Origin: Ciborinia camelliae
Lineage: Eukaryota > Ascomycota > Leotiomycetes > Helotiales > Sclerotiniaceae
Assembly (NCBI GenBank): GCA_025890175.1
Contig: JANPYM010000016.1
Span: 721,036-785,035, forward strand
Direction: 5' to 3'
DNA length: 64,000 nt
The notes under the pieces were generated by a model. That model worked only from the letters and a program-made list of their open reading frames with translations, made no database searches and was not told where the DNA came from. How positions within the stretch are numbered: the first letter of the stretch is position 1; every line of letters starts with the position of its first letter. Below, piece by piece: positions 45,855 through 56,640 of this stretch. The position numbers and the translations under genes were made by a program.

Positions 45855-46557
45855 CAGTACTAGACTATTAAAAAGGGCCGAAACGTGCAAACACACCAAA
45901 AAAAGCTATTTTTCAACCTTTTCAATTAAATATAACTTTTCAACGAATAGTTTTCTTTTGTTCAAATTTTGTATAATTATAATTATTTATATTATAATCA
46001 ATTAAAAATTAGCAAAATATTTTTATTGATTTTTTTTTAGCTTGAACCAATTGATTGAAATTGATGAATTTAAAAAGTTCGGATTTTTGATGTTTTTGTT
46101 AGCGATTTTTAACATTTTTAGCATTTTTGAAAATTTTCGATTTTAATCTTAATTATCAAGATCAATTAAATTTTTAAAAATAAACTATTTAATTTTTATT
46201 TAATTTTATATGAAAATTATTGGGGAATCAGGTCACATGGTTTCCGGTCACGTGTTCAGGGATCACGTGGTAAGCTATACCGCATAGGGTATGGGGGAGT
46301 AGCATATAAGGGCAGCTGGGCTGCCACCAAATACATACTCCTTAGTCAAATCAATCTACCATAATTCTACCTTAGTACTTCCCTTCTACCGTATTACTGG
46401 TCATCCCAGGATATACGATTAATAAAAATGAATATATATATGAAATTTTAAATTAATTGATTGGAAAGTTATAGAAATAATTTAAAATGAAAAAGGTGAA
46501 AAATCGCGATTTTTGGTGTGTTTTGACGCTCAGGCCCTTTTTTATTATTGGTCACTG
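45855..46557. mobile_element. MITE-like element C (703 bp, 5'-CAGT ends, TA target site)
   Basis: TA on both sides (45853-45854 and 46558-46559) brackets inverted ends beginning CAGT. The ends match imperfectly for about 75 bp: both contain AAAAAGGGCC, an ACG or GCGT step, AAACACACCAAAAA and a CTTTTTCA-like block. The interior is extremely AT-rich apart from a 200-bp island (46230-46435) with two CACGTG E-boxes and a TATAA word. No transposase frame exists. Size, CAGT ends and lack of coding resemble element A, although the terminal sequences differ. Confidence 0.8.
46230..46435 (+). promoter_or_regulatory. Promoter-like island inside MITE C
   Basis: CACGTG occurs at 46249-46254 and 46264-46269, 15 bp apart, with CATATAAGG near 46303. 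The island is distinctly richer in G+C than the AT-rich element around it. Whether it is transcribed is unknown. Confidence 0.35.
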
Positions 46558-47878
46558 TACCTCTCCTGATCTGCTCATGTCTAAAAAGTAACAGATGAGG
46601 TAGAATCTTGTTAGAGAGCAATGGAAGTACAGACAATACTAAATATCCGTGGATTTTTCAGGGATTTGCACCTTAGACCACGACGCTCATAATATCCTCT
46701 TAAGTAGTTTTTAACTCTGCTTGAGAAATAGTCAGCTTAATCAAGAGGTGGCAGAATAACCATAAATCAACGAAGGCCTGAAAACTGTTGAACCAAAAAT
46801 ATATGACCCTCATCAGTTCCGGCACTTTCATTGACAGCGCAAAAGCTAACCTAGACCCCCAACTTCTCATGGCGGGAGAAATAGGGGACAAGAGGCTTAG
46901 AAGGAACTATACCAGGCGGTCATGAACCAACCGGCTTTGGAAAAAGTACTTAACAGCACTGTTGTAGCTTATAAAAGACAACAATGTAGTCGGTGAAAGA
47001 GTAGGAAGAGCTGGTGAATAAGGCATCAAGCTGGAATACCTCAGTCATTGGATATGACCCATGTAACCAATATGACATTCCATTGATGGCTGGGCTTGCT
47101 TGGTGCTTGCTTCATTTTTGAGTAGGTAGGTAGGTAGGTAGCAAAGAGATGAAAGAACAGAGAAACAAGAGATGTCCTCAATGCAAAGATGTAAACAGTT
47201 GATTTCATCAATGGAAGTATTGGGTAGTATATATCCTGACTTGTGGGATATCCAGATGACAAACTGGCAAATTTGAGATGAGTATCCAGAGATGAGATGA
47301 GATGGGTATCTAGCAGAGATGAATGTCCATATATGAGTGTCCATAGATGAGTGCCCATAGATGAGATGGCTAGCAGAGATGAATGTCCATACATGAGTGT
47401 CCATACATGAGTGTCTAGAGCTGTTTATCCACTCAGTATCACCCTTAGGTCCACGGGTACTTAATATTTTGTACAACTAGCCCATATAGTTAGTACCTAC
47501 CTCACCTACCTACCTCACCTACCTACCTCCCGATATCCATCCTTTTCATGACCCATATCTCATCTGATAGATTCATCCACCCATCCATAGTCTCAATACA
47601 GCTTCTTGACTCTTAAGCGCCGGCGGCTACCAATCATGGTTCATAACTCAAATATGCACAGACATTTCTCCTTCTTATGTAAACCCTCCTAAACCTAAAT
47701 GGATCAGAATCAATAAATCAATTACCGGTACTTACCAGTCCTCCGTAATATCATACACAACAATCAACTTACATTGGATATCACAGCTCAGTGCTCATCA
47801 TTGATGCTCTGCTCTGCCCTGCCTTCTCATTCTATGCAAATAATAATTTCCGCAATTTAATCAATTAAATTTTAATCC
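46558..47878. other. Intergenic region upstream of the Whi2-like gene
   Basis: A short-repeat cluster around 47280-47420 has variants of GATGAATGTCCATA and GAGTGTCCATA. The promoter and perhaps the first coding exon of the Whi2-like gene lie near its end. No other gene seen. Confidence 0.5.
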
Positions 47879-49537
47879 TTGTATCAAATCTCAATTCCAA
47901 ATCCACCCCCAAAAATCTCAGCAACCACGTTGTCTAATACGCAAAGAGCCACCGACGGTCCGTCCGTTAGGCTGGATAATATTACAGCGGAAGAGCAAGA
48001 CCACGAATTGAAGTTGGAGGAAGAGATAGATCGAACTCAATCACCACCCCCTAGATACCCCATTTCGGAACCATCGCATTCTACGCCTCCTTCACCACGA
48101 CCCCCACCCTTTTCCTCCCTCTATACTTCGACTGCCGAAGCTGTCGAGGCTTACAAGGTTGCCGTTACTGAAGCAGGCGCATCTCTAACTGCATCTACTG
48201 CTGCTCCGAAATACGTCCCTGTCGCGTCCGATCAAGATCGACAAGCTCACGAACCTTCTACTTCCTCAAGAGACGTCGAAGCAGAAACAAAAGCTGCACT
48301 ACCGCAAGACACTAAAGGGGAATCTTCAAAAAAAGACGACGAAAACGAACCACCTCCTGCATATTCGGAAGGTTCAAGTCCGCTCGACGGCTTTACATAT
48401 CTGATGGCGGCCGCTGGAGGAGCTGCGAGTATTATTACTCAAGTGCAGCAAGGTGCAGCACCTATAAATACTCTTGGAGGTAAATTTTGGTTATCATCAA
48501 TTATCAGATATATTAATTATTGACATTATCTAGATGTCGGCGCAGATGAAAACATCACCATGGATCTCCGGTATGTTATATATGCAATGTATAGAACAGG
48601 CATGTCCAAGTACTAATTTCTATGATATAGGGGCACCCGGTTTACACTATCTCGAGATGAACTCCTAACACTTCCCGAATTCGTCCTCCTATCACTCTTT
48701 CCCAATGGTTTACTACCTGATGGCCATTTGAGTGCCTACCATGAAGGAGATGCCTTCCAGGTTGATGTCCGTGATGCTCCATTATTTATTCGCAATATAC
48801 TGTCAAATTTAGACATGCATATAGCTGACACTTTCTCTCAGTACGATCCTGCATCCTTACAATACATGCTCGAATTCTTCCGCAATGTAGCTCAAACGAT
48901 TCCATCGGGTTCGAACTCGCCATCCACGGGGCAAGAAACAGATACTGTACCAATTGAGCCAATGTCAGGATCCGCCAGAGAGATGTTACAGGACAGAGCT
49001 GGCATAATTGTATTGAGGGAAGACTTAGATTTCTATGCGATTCCTCCCAGGGCTGATATCGAACAACCGGAAATGATAGAGGTGAAGAGAGCGGCTGGAA
49101 AAGCGTTATTGAAACAAGATGGTATATTTTCAGGCCTGAGAAGAAGCGAGGAAACCGGTACAACGGAACAACATTTGATTGAGATGTTAACTGCTGGGTA
49201 TGTTCATCTTTAATACCATCATCGGCTAGTATAAAACTAACCAGACAACAGAGGTTTTAACCACGATGATCATTGGGGTCACCGAGCAGGAGAGCCAAAC
49301 AAAGCTGTCATATGCAGTCTCGCACTGGCCCGCCTCCGAACTGATATCCGTGGCAACGAGATGGGTAGTAATGCTGTAGGTATGGCTCAAAAGCTTCTGC
49401 TTTTCTGGAGAAAACCCGCCAGAAGATGTTGGTGGGAGGGTGTAGAACTGGAGAATGTGGAAGGTGTGGAGGGGAAGTTAAAGGTGTGGATTCGGAGAGT
49501 ATGGACGTTGGAGATGAGTGTTATCGGCTTGCGCTGA
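47879..49537 (+). CDS. Whi2-like phosphatase-activator protein (start exon unresolved)
   Basis: Resolved exons are (<)47879..48479, 48534..48570, 48631..49197 and 49252..49537; introns are 54, 60 and 54 nt and all phases agree. The first listed exon opens at a TTG and has no ATG, so the true start is upstream. One option is an ATG near 47638 spliced by GTAAAC to the CTCAG acceptor before CAACCACG. The N-terminal half is disordered (Pro/Ser/Glu-rich). The folded part has LRGTRFTLSRDELLTLPEFV, LLSLFPNGLLPDGH, FQVDVRDAPLFI and DPASLQYMLEFFRN, the BTB/POZ-like core of Whi2-type proteins. In yeast Whi2 works with the plasma-membrane phosphatases Psr1/Psr2 in stress response and TORC1 control; that role is inferred. 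Confidence 0.78.
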
Positions 49538-51139
49538 TGTCCTCTTTCTCGAAAAATTTCCTTTGTTTTCATACCCTACAATTTGTTGTTTTCATTCCAG
49601 AGAAGATATTCGGTTTGGCTCGACGTTCATACGTTCAGTGAACTAAGCTCGGTGGACAAAGCATGAACGACCTCGGAATTAAAGGGGCCGTTGTCGAGTA
49701 ACTGGTTAGGCTCCTGAGCTTTCATAATATCCTGCTGCGTTGTCGCATTGCCTTTCTTCTTATAGCGGTGCAGGTGTTCGATTCATTAGGGGCAAGGGCG
49801 AGTTTGTGTATGGGATTAGCATAGTTGTTTTTATTTGTGTGATTTGGTTTCATAGTTGCTTGCTGGTTGTGGTCTTTGTGGATGAAAATTCTTCGCGTAG
49901 AATCTTGCATTAGGAAGCTTGATAGTCGCATGAGAAGATGAAAAGGGTTGGTACGATTTAAGTGGTGGAAGACGATGTGCCGACGAGAGAAATGGAGGAA
50001 TGTCAAGGGGGATGGACGGAAGGGGATGGCGGGGGAACACTGTACACGAGTGAAGTAAATTGGTTGCAGTGGATACCTACATAATATAGAAAATGATACC
50101 TCTTTAATCTAATCACGAGTGGGTGCCAGTGTGTCTGCTTCTACCTTGGTGTCAATGGTTACATATGTGCACCCTGGTGTTGAGTTCTGTTGTGATGTGT
50201 GTGGGATCTATTTGATATTCATACCACCGCTAGCACATATCACCAAATGGAAAACCTCGATCACAGCGCTTCCCCGATAGTCTCTTCCTCATAAAGATCC
50301 TCGTCAGGTTCAAGTTGTCTGGAAATCGAAGACGATTTCATGCATTATTCGTGTGGTTTTTTTTGGTGGGGGGGGGCCGGAATCTCATCTTCTAATATGT
50401 TATAGAAAGCATGTACGGACACTGGAGATAAAGGAAAGTAACGGTACCGAAAACCACACCTTTTTCAAAGTTCGAAATCAATAGATGATAAGTAATTAGT
50501 TGGTGGGATTTTTTACTCTCATTTATTCATGTAATATGTAACAAATGTACTCTCTTTGGGGCCCAGAGCGTAGGAATACTTATTCTAGTTCGGGATGATA
50601 CCTAAGACTATACTGGGTTGGGTTGGGTTTAGTTTCGTTTATTAATGGGGGTATGTAGGATTGTCTACCTAGGTAGGTATCTATCTAGGTATGTCAAGTC
50701 TATCGTTTATATATACCTAGATATACAAATACAATACGAGTTTTGAAATACATCCTCTTGCTTGGGAAAATATCAAATCATTGATCATCTTCGTTTCTTT
50801 TTGGAAAGCTACTTGGTTAGAGAAAAACATCCCATTCTGAGTTTTAACAACCGAAGACTACCTCTCCCTGTATCTAAAATTCAGGTGAAAAAAATTGAAA
50901 TGGAATCACGGATAATATGGTAGTTTTAGTGGATTATGGGAAACAAAGTGTCTGGGCTATTTGATTTTTAAACTTATTTATGAAGATTCAAAAGTTATGG
51001 AGCGTTTTTTTAACCCTCTTGATTGGATGTTAATCCATTTGTACTTCATACTAAGTTGCATTCTTTCTCCGTACCATCCGTACCATCCGTACCATACAAT
51101 CAAACGATATATCTCTTCCTCCCCCCTCTCAACTCCCCC
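49538..51139. other. Intergenic, about 1.6 kb
   Basis: No supported gene. A tRNA-like pair of A-box and B-box words near 49695-49790 does not fold into a cloverleaf. 50640-50720 has TACCTAGGTAGGTA words. Confidence 0.55.
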
Positions 51140-52748
51140 CTACACACTCCCCGTCCTAACCACCACCCAAATCTCCCCCGTCGCATCACTACTAACAAAC
51201 AAACGACCCAGCGTATCAAACGCCATCCCCACCGGTCTAAAACAGTTACCGGGGCAAAATGTAGAGTCCGAGTTGGATATGATGTCGCTGGTCGAGGTCG
51301 TGGATGTAGAGGGGGACGTGGGCTGACCGTTGTTGGGATCGAAGGTTAGGCTGGAGATTCGGTAGCCTACTGGGGGTGTGGTTTCTCTGAGTGGAGTGGG
51401 TTAGTTGGATGGGGTTGGGGATAGGGGAATAGGAAGGAGAAAGAGGCATATACAAACTACCGTGAAAACTAACATAGGCCTCTGTTCCGTTGGGCAAAAA
51501 TATAATATCTAACCTGTAATCACACATCTTAATCAGCCTATTTCCATTTCTAATCCACATGTCACTTTCTCAAATCTCAAAATTAACTCCACCCCGCCTT
51601 CTTTCCCCCAAGATGGAAACTAAACTCACGGAGACGAATGCGCCGCAAACGTCAACCTAGGCTCCACATGTGCCGTCGCATCATTACACCAAGTATCATT
51701 ACTCGTGGAATTTTGCAGCATGCTAAACTGATTTCCCACCACCAACCCGTCGCCCACATCGCTGGTATTCCAAACGGCGAAACAAAACGGATATCCATAG
51801 TTGCCTCCTTGGCTCATCATGCTTCCATTGAGATAGCCGTGGAAATTTAACTCGTCGCCGGGATTGTACAGATGAATATCGATATTATTACGCGTCACGT
51901 TTCCGGGACTGTTTTCTACGGAGTAGATTCCTCCGAAGAGGGGTTCTTCGGCTACGCCGACGGAGTTGCGGAGGCCCCAGCCCAGAAGCGTTCCTGTGGT
52001 TGCGAAGTTGTAGGGCGTGGATGTGGGCGTGATGGGATTGAGGTTGAAGGCTTTTATTTGGCTGTGTCCTGTGGCTAGGGACTCGGCTTCCGTGTCGATG
52101 TTGAGGGTTGTTCCGCGGGAGATGAGGAGTTGGTTGGGGATGAGTTTGCTGATCAGGAGCGTGCGTGTGGTTGCGTCGTCGTTGGTCACTTTTGGGAAAG
52201 CGAGGCTTAAGGAATGTTTGGGTCATGGGGAAGGGGTGATGTGAAGGGCTTGGACGTACTGTTTGTTACGATGATTTGATTCGTGCTTCCTACTGTGCCA
52301 GTAGCTGCTGTATAGTCCCAGGCATATACATTATTGCTCGACGACGCATAGAGGGTTTTCCCATCATTGCTGAGAGCCATTCCATGATTGAGCCGTAAGT
52401 AAATCAGCATTCTAAGTCTCAAGAACCTTTGTGATAGAGAATGAACAAACATACAACGGCAGAATTAACAACGATTGTCTGTATTGGGCTTTGCAAACAT
52501 GTACTCCCATCATCAGTCCATTTGATATGAGCAATACCAACTCCTTGTTGGAGGATGAGGAGGTTTCCGCTGGTATCGAAAAGGATGGTACGGGGTTTAG
52601 TGAGATTTTCCGCGATTAATTGGGCAGACCATCCTGTTGCGAGAGAGGGAGCAGGGTATGCGGGTTGCAGGATTGTTGGACAGGCAGATAGGGCTGGGGA
52701 GGTTAAAGTGCCTAGCAAGAGGGCAAGTTTTGATATTGAGTACTGCAT
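51140..52748 (-). CDS. Secreted PQQ-type sugar (sorbosone/glucose) dehydrogenase-like protein, 428 aa; intron 1 ends in GG
   Basis: Exons 52455..52748, 52260..52392, 51630..52188, 51458..51513 and 51140..51384 give one continuous frame. The start MQYSISKLALLLGTLTSPAL is a signal peptide. Family features in order: LNHGMALSNDGKTLYASSSN, TTRTLLISKLIPNQLLISRG, WGLRNSVGVA, NYGYPFCFAVWN, FLPNGTEAYVSFHG, FRPVGMAFDTLGRLFVSSD and ending EIWVV. This is the six-bladed propeller of L-sorbosone/soluble glucose dehydrogenases (and CAZy AA12-like oxidoreductases), which oxidise sugars with a bound quinone. Introns 2-4 are GT-AG, although the exact junction of intron 4 is less certain. Intron 1 (52393..52454) has donor GTATGT and a good branch region but ends CGG where CAG is expected. 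Every AG nearby breaks the frame, so the gene may be impaired. Confidence 0.78.
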
Positions 52749-53803
52749 GATGAGAAGAATGAATTCAAGTTTATGGAAGATGGCGATGAAACTGTTTGTA
52801 GACTTCCTCAGTAGTATCCGCAGCTTGCAAGAATGACATAGTAGTAATTGATGTTTGGACAATGGAGATGTCTTAATATTGGTGATAATAAGCACTAGAA
52901 TTTGACACGAGACTTCTCACTGTTAAGTGTCATTGGAGTTCTAAACATAATCGATACATGTATGAAAGCAGAATGGATGCAACCCGGCGTTCAATTCTAA
53001 TATGTATATTTTAGAGTTGGTTTTAACTGTAGAAATAAAAAAAAGATCTGATAGGGCGCGAAGCCCAGGAATTTGAATATTCAACCTATTTTTGCTTGGA
53101 TTTACGGATCGTGATGATCAAAACCATTCATAATGAGTTCATGAATTACTTACATATACCTGACCAATTTTGATCAATTAAGGGCAAGCCATAAATATGA
53201 TGTTGAAATGACAATTTCCATTACATGATACCATTGACATCGATATCACGTCGGGATCACCATCTACACCTCCATCTTGCACAGAACCTCGATATCGACA
53301 CTTAGACACGGGACTTCTCTCCCGCCTGCCCAAAGACAGATGGTATTGTCAAGGCTCGCGCACCAAAAGCCAAAAGCCAAAGATATGACAAAGATAGATT
53401 TGCATACCTATGAAAGCACTACACTTTACATATACAATCCAATCATTGACCGAATCAAAGCCACGTGAAGTAAACGCCGTGTTCAAAATGCCATGTCTGG
53501 GCGAGAACTAGACCTTGCTGGAGGTAATGAAATTTGGAGGCATGGGACACAGAATACTATATTTTGTACTTCGAAATTGATCGGAAGGGATTTTCTGATG
53601 GCATGTTGATTGCATCCTGAAGCTCGTAGAGTGACATGTAACTGGTAGATGTAACAGGTCACACACGACGAGCCTGCAAAGCGTGTGGGTATTGAAAGCT
53701 CCGGATTTGGGCACGAGAAATGTGGGATAATTGGGATTTGTGTGATGTGAGATGTGGGATTGAGGTGAGCTGAGATGAGAGATACAGATACCTTAGCACT
53801 TAC
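52749..53803. other. Intergenic region upstream of the dehydrogenase gene
   Basis: The in-frame upstream extension to 52895 is treated as leader because the signal peptide starts at 52748. No other gene recognised. Confidence 0.5.
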
Positions 53804-53944
53804 CTGAGCACTTGCTGCAGAAATTTGCTCGTTACCTCGTTTTCTATCACATGCCGTGTTTCCCATCAAATCAATCTCACAGTTGATGATCCAGGAATAA
53901 ATGGCCGGAAATACAAAGAAGTAATAACATAGCAACCATTCCAT
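53804..53944 (-). CDS. Possible exon of an unidentified small protein
   Basis: An ATG-initiated stretch of 47 codons (MEWLLCYYFFVFPAIYSWII then NCEIDLMGNTACDRKRGNEQ) ends in CAG|GTAAGT, a perfect donor. A 3' splice-like CAATTTCAG precedes the frame at about 54000. The continuation is not resolved: the nearest acceptor would give an intron of only 34 nt. Could be a real small-protein exon or chance; no family recognised. Confidence 0.25.
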
Positions 53945-54427
53945 TGAAAGGCCTAGCACGAAATCCCCAAAAGCTGTCGTACGTGGTATACATCTTTCTG
54001 AAATTGACAAATATTAATATTATAATAATCTGGGGGATTTGGTTGGGAATCTACCAAAGTCACTTGGTTTATTGTGAGTTGAATGATGTTACGAACCATT
54101 CTGAGCTGTGAATCATAATTGATAGATCTAGGTATACTACTTGAAGTGCTGAAAATTCGGATTTATGAAGCTAGAAAGAAAGTTCTTGATTGTCAGATAT
54201 GGTCTGGGAAAGATGCGTTGCGGATGCTTTATTTCGTGTTGAACTTATTATATTGTTGTGATGACTAAACTTTGCTCGATGACTAAGCTAATGTATATAG
54301 AACTACACATTTTGGAGAAGAAAAAAAAGTCGTTTCCGTAACTGCATGGCTGGATACATCTTCCCGTCCCCAACTTTCATTGTTTCGGTACGTGTCATTG
54401 TTTAATGACAAAATATATTGTTCTATA
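53945..54427. other. Intergenic
   Basis: Promoter side of the P-loop ATPase gene. Nothing recognised. Confidence 0.45.
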
Positions 54428-56640
54428 ATGCGTTTTAAGCGTTCATTTCATTCTCTCCCCGTTCGTTCTCTCCCCTATCGAGGACAGAGAGCCTCGAGAG
54501 AATACGCTCTTCATCTAAAACTCCTCAGGGGTACTTCCCACGGCGATTCAGATAGTCTTCAAGCCACTACACCGATATTTACTACCCCCTTACGAAAAAA
54601 GATTGGGGCGTATGGCTTGATAGGCGGACAGTCCAACATTCTTGAAAACAGCAACAGAAGAAATAAAAACAGCAATAGAAGAAATGATCCTCGTCTCTTT
54701 TACAATATGACCGCCCCCTTCAGTGTATTCATTTGTGGCTCTCAAGGTTCTGGAAAGTCTCATACTTTGTCATGCTTTCTGGAAAACGGCCTTGTAAAAT
54801 CGAAGGTTAGCAGACTGACGAAACCCCTTTCGGCTTTGTTGTTTCATTATGATGGGTTTACTAGTGACATGTAAGTTTTCTTTCATATCATGCTCCTCAA
54901 TCTCATACCAAACGGATTCAGTCTTAAATGTATTTTATGAACCAAGACTTCCTGATTATCAGAAAGTAGCCCAAATATGGGAGACCTTCTCATGCATCTA
55001 CATAATCACAAACTCCATCTGATTTCTCGTCAAATATTTCCCCAAAACCTCATCATCCATCCTCCTTATGTGGATCTTGCACTTCCTTACAACCTTCAAG
55101 CCCTCGTTGTCTTTCAAAAGTATTCTCTTCAGGTAATTACTGACTTCTTGATGTTGCAGAAGTGGAACCCCTTGCGAGGCTGCTTACCTAGCAAGTAATC
55201 CATTCATAAAAGTTCGAGTTTTATGTTCACCAACAAATATCCACACTATACAAGTAAGCAAAAAATATCACCTGCTTGTTTTGGACTTATTCTTATTTTC
55301 CATTCCTCAATGTGCGAGAAATGTTTGCGCAATTTCATGTCTTGAATGTAAAAGAAACTGTTGTATATCCTGGTGACTTGAATATTTCACAAACTTTATT
55401 CTTACCTCAATGGTCATGGCAGTACTGACGCGCAAACTCCAACTTTAGCGCACATACAGCAACATGAACGTCAAAGTAGAACCACTTTGCATTGATGAAA
55501 CTGATCTTACAACACAACGAATGTTTGGTCTGATGGCAGTCAATCCGAAGGAACCAATGCCGCTTTATCTTCATAGTATCAGCCGGGTGTTACGAGAGCT
55601 CCGCATCGAGCACCAAAGTACTGGAAGACCTTTTCACTACGGGGAATTCAAAAGACATCTTAAAAAACTTAAATTGTCAAAGAACCAGGATGGGCCGCTC
55701 TCACTAAGATTGGATGCACTAGAAAGCTTTATGCCGATAGAGCAGAAGAAAATGGATTCTCCTGTTCCGGTTGCAAGAGGAAATGGGACAGATTGGAGGA
55801 TAAAGGTCATATTTCCCCCGAAAGGCCAATGAGTATCGATTGCATAGCTAACATTCCAAAGGAAGGAGAACTTACTATCGTTGATCTTTCATGCCCCTGT
55901 GTGACTGCTGAGGCGGCGTCAGCACTCTTCAATCTTTGTCTCTCATTGTTTCTCGAAGAGAAATCTAGTATAGGAAAAATTGTTGCTTTGGATGAAGCTC
56001 ACAAGGTTTGAATTTCCTTGGAAACAATTTGGCTTTGGTGATGATGAGTCTGATAGATTTGTGCTCTCATTAGTACATGTCGCCAAGTACCGTAGACCCA
56101 TTGACACAAACTTTGCTATCCACAATCCGTCTCCAGCGTCACATTGGAACCAGAGTTTTTATTTCGACCCAAGAGCCAACGATCTCTCCCGCTCTTATCG
56201 ACTTGTGCTCCATGACTATTGTTCATCGTTTTTCCAGCCCCGAATGGCTTAGAGTTCTTCGCCAACATGTTGCCGGCTTTGGAAGTTCTGATGAAGATGA
56301 TGCTTTCATGAAAGGCGATGTATTCAATAAGATCGTGAAATTACAAGTGGGTGAAGCGTTGCTGTTGGCACCGGAAGCAATGATTGATATTGAGAGTCTC
56401 GATCGTGTCAAGAGCAGATCACTGCCTGATGATAGACCCGTCGAGCTCGGGACTAGGGATTGTGTTGGGGGCGATGGCAATAACTATATGATAGCGAAAC
56501 AGAATGGAAAGGGGCAGAAAATCAAGACTGATGATGAACATATTGGAGAAACATTGAGAAGGTTGGGGACGGATTATATTAAGATGCGAGTGAGGCAACG
56601 AACTACGAATGATGGAGGAAAGAGTGTTCTAGCTGGTTAA
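54428..56640 (+). CDS. P-loop ATPase of a fungal-specific family (HerA/AAA-like layout), 534 aa
   Basis: Five exons: 54428..54870, 55160..55253, 55449..55805, 55862..56005 and 56074..56640; introns are 289, 195, 56 and 68 nt and phases all agree. The joins rebuild smooth blocks: FTSDI-SGTPCEAAYLASNP, CSPTNIHTIQ-RTYSNMNVKV, DWRIK-EGELTIVDLSCPC and DEAHK-YMSPSTVDPLTQTL. Walker A is CGSQGSGKSHTLS (near 105-117). Walker B is IVALDEAHKYM, followed by STIRLQRHIGTRVFISTQEP, a sensor-like segment, and TISPALIDLCSMTIVHRF. The family is common in filamentous fungi but its role is not established; the order of motifs resembles HerA/FtsK-type ATPases. Intron 3 has the unusual donor GTCATA but a perfect GCTAAC branch. 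An ATG at 54428 replaces the TTG-started upstream frame. Confidence 0.82.

Noticed and set aside
49690..49795. tRNA-like A box and B box (GTCGAGTAACTGG and GGTGTTCGATTC)
   Set aside because: The T stem has mismatches, no acceptor stem pairs and no anticodon stem can be drawn; at best a degenerate remnant.
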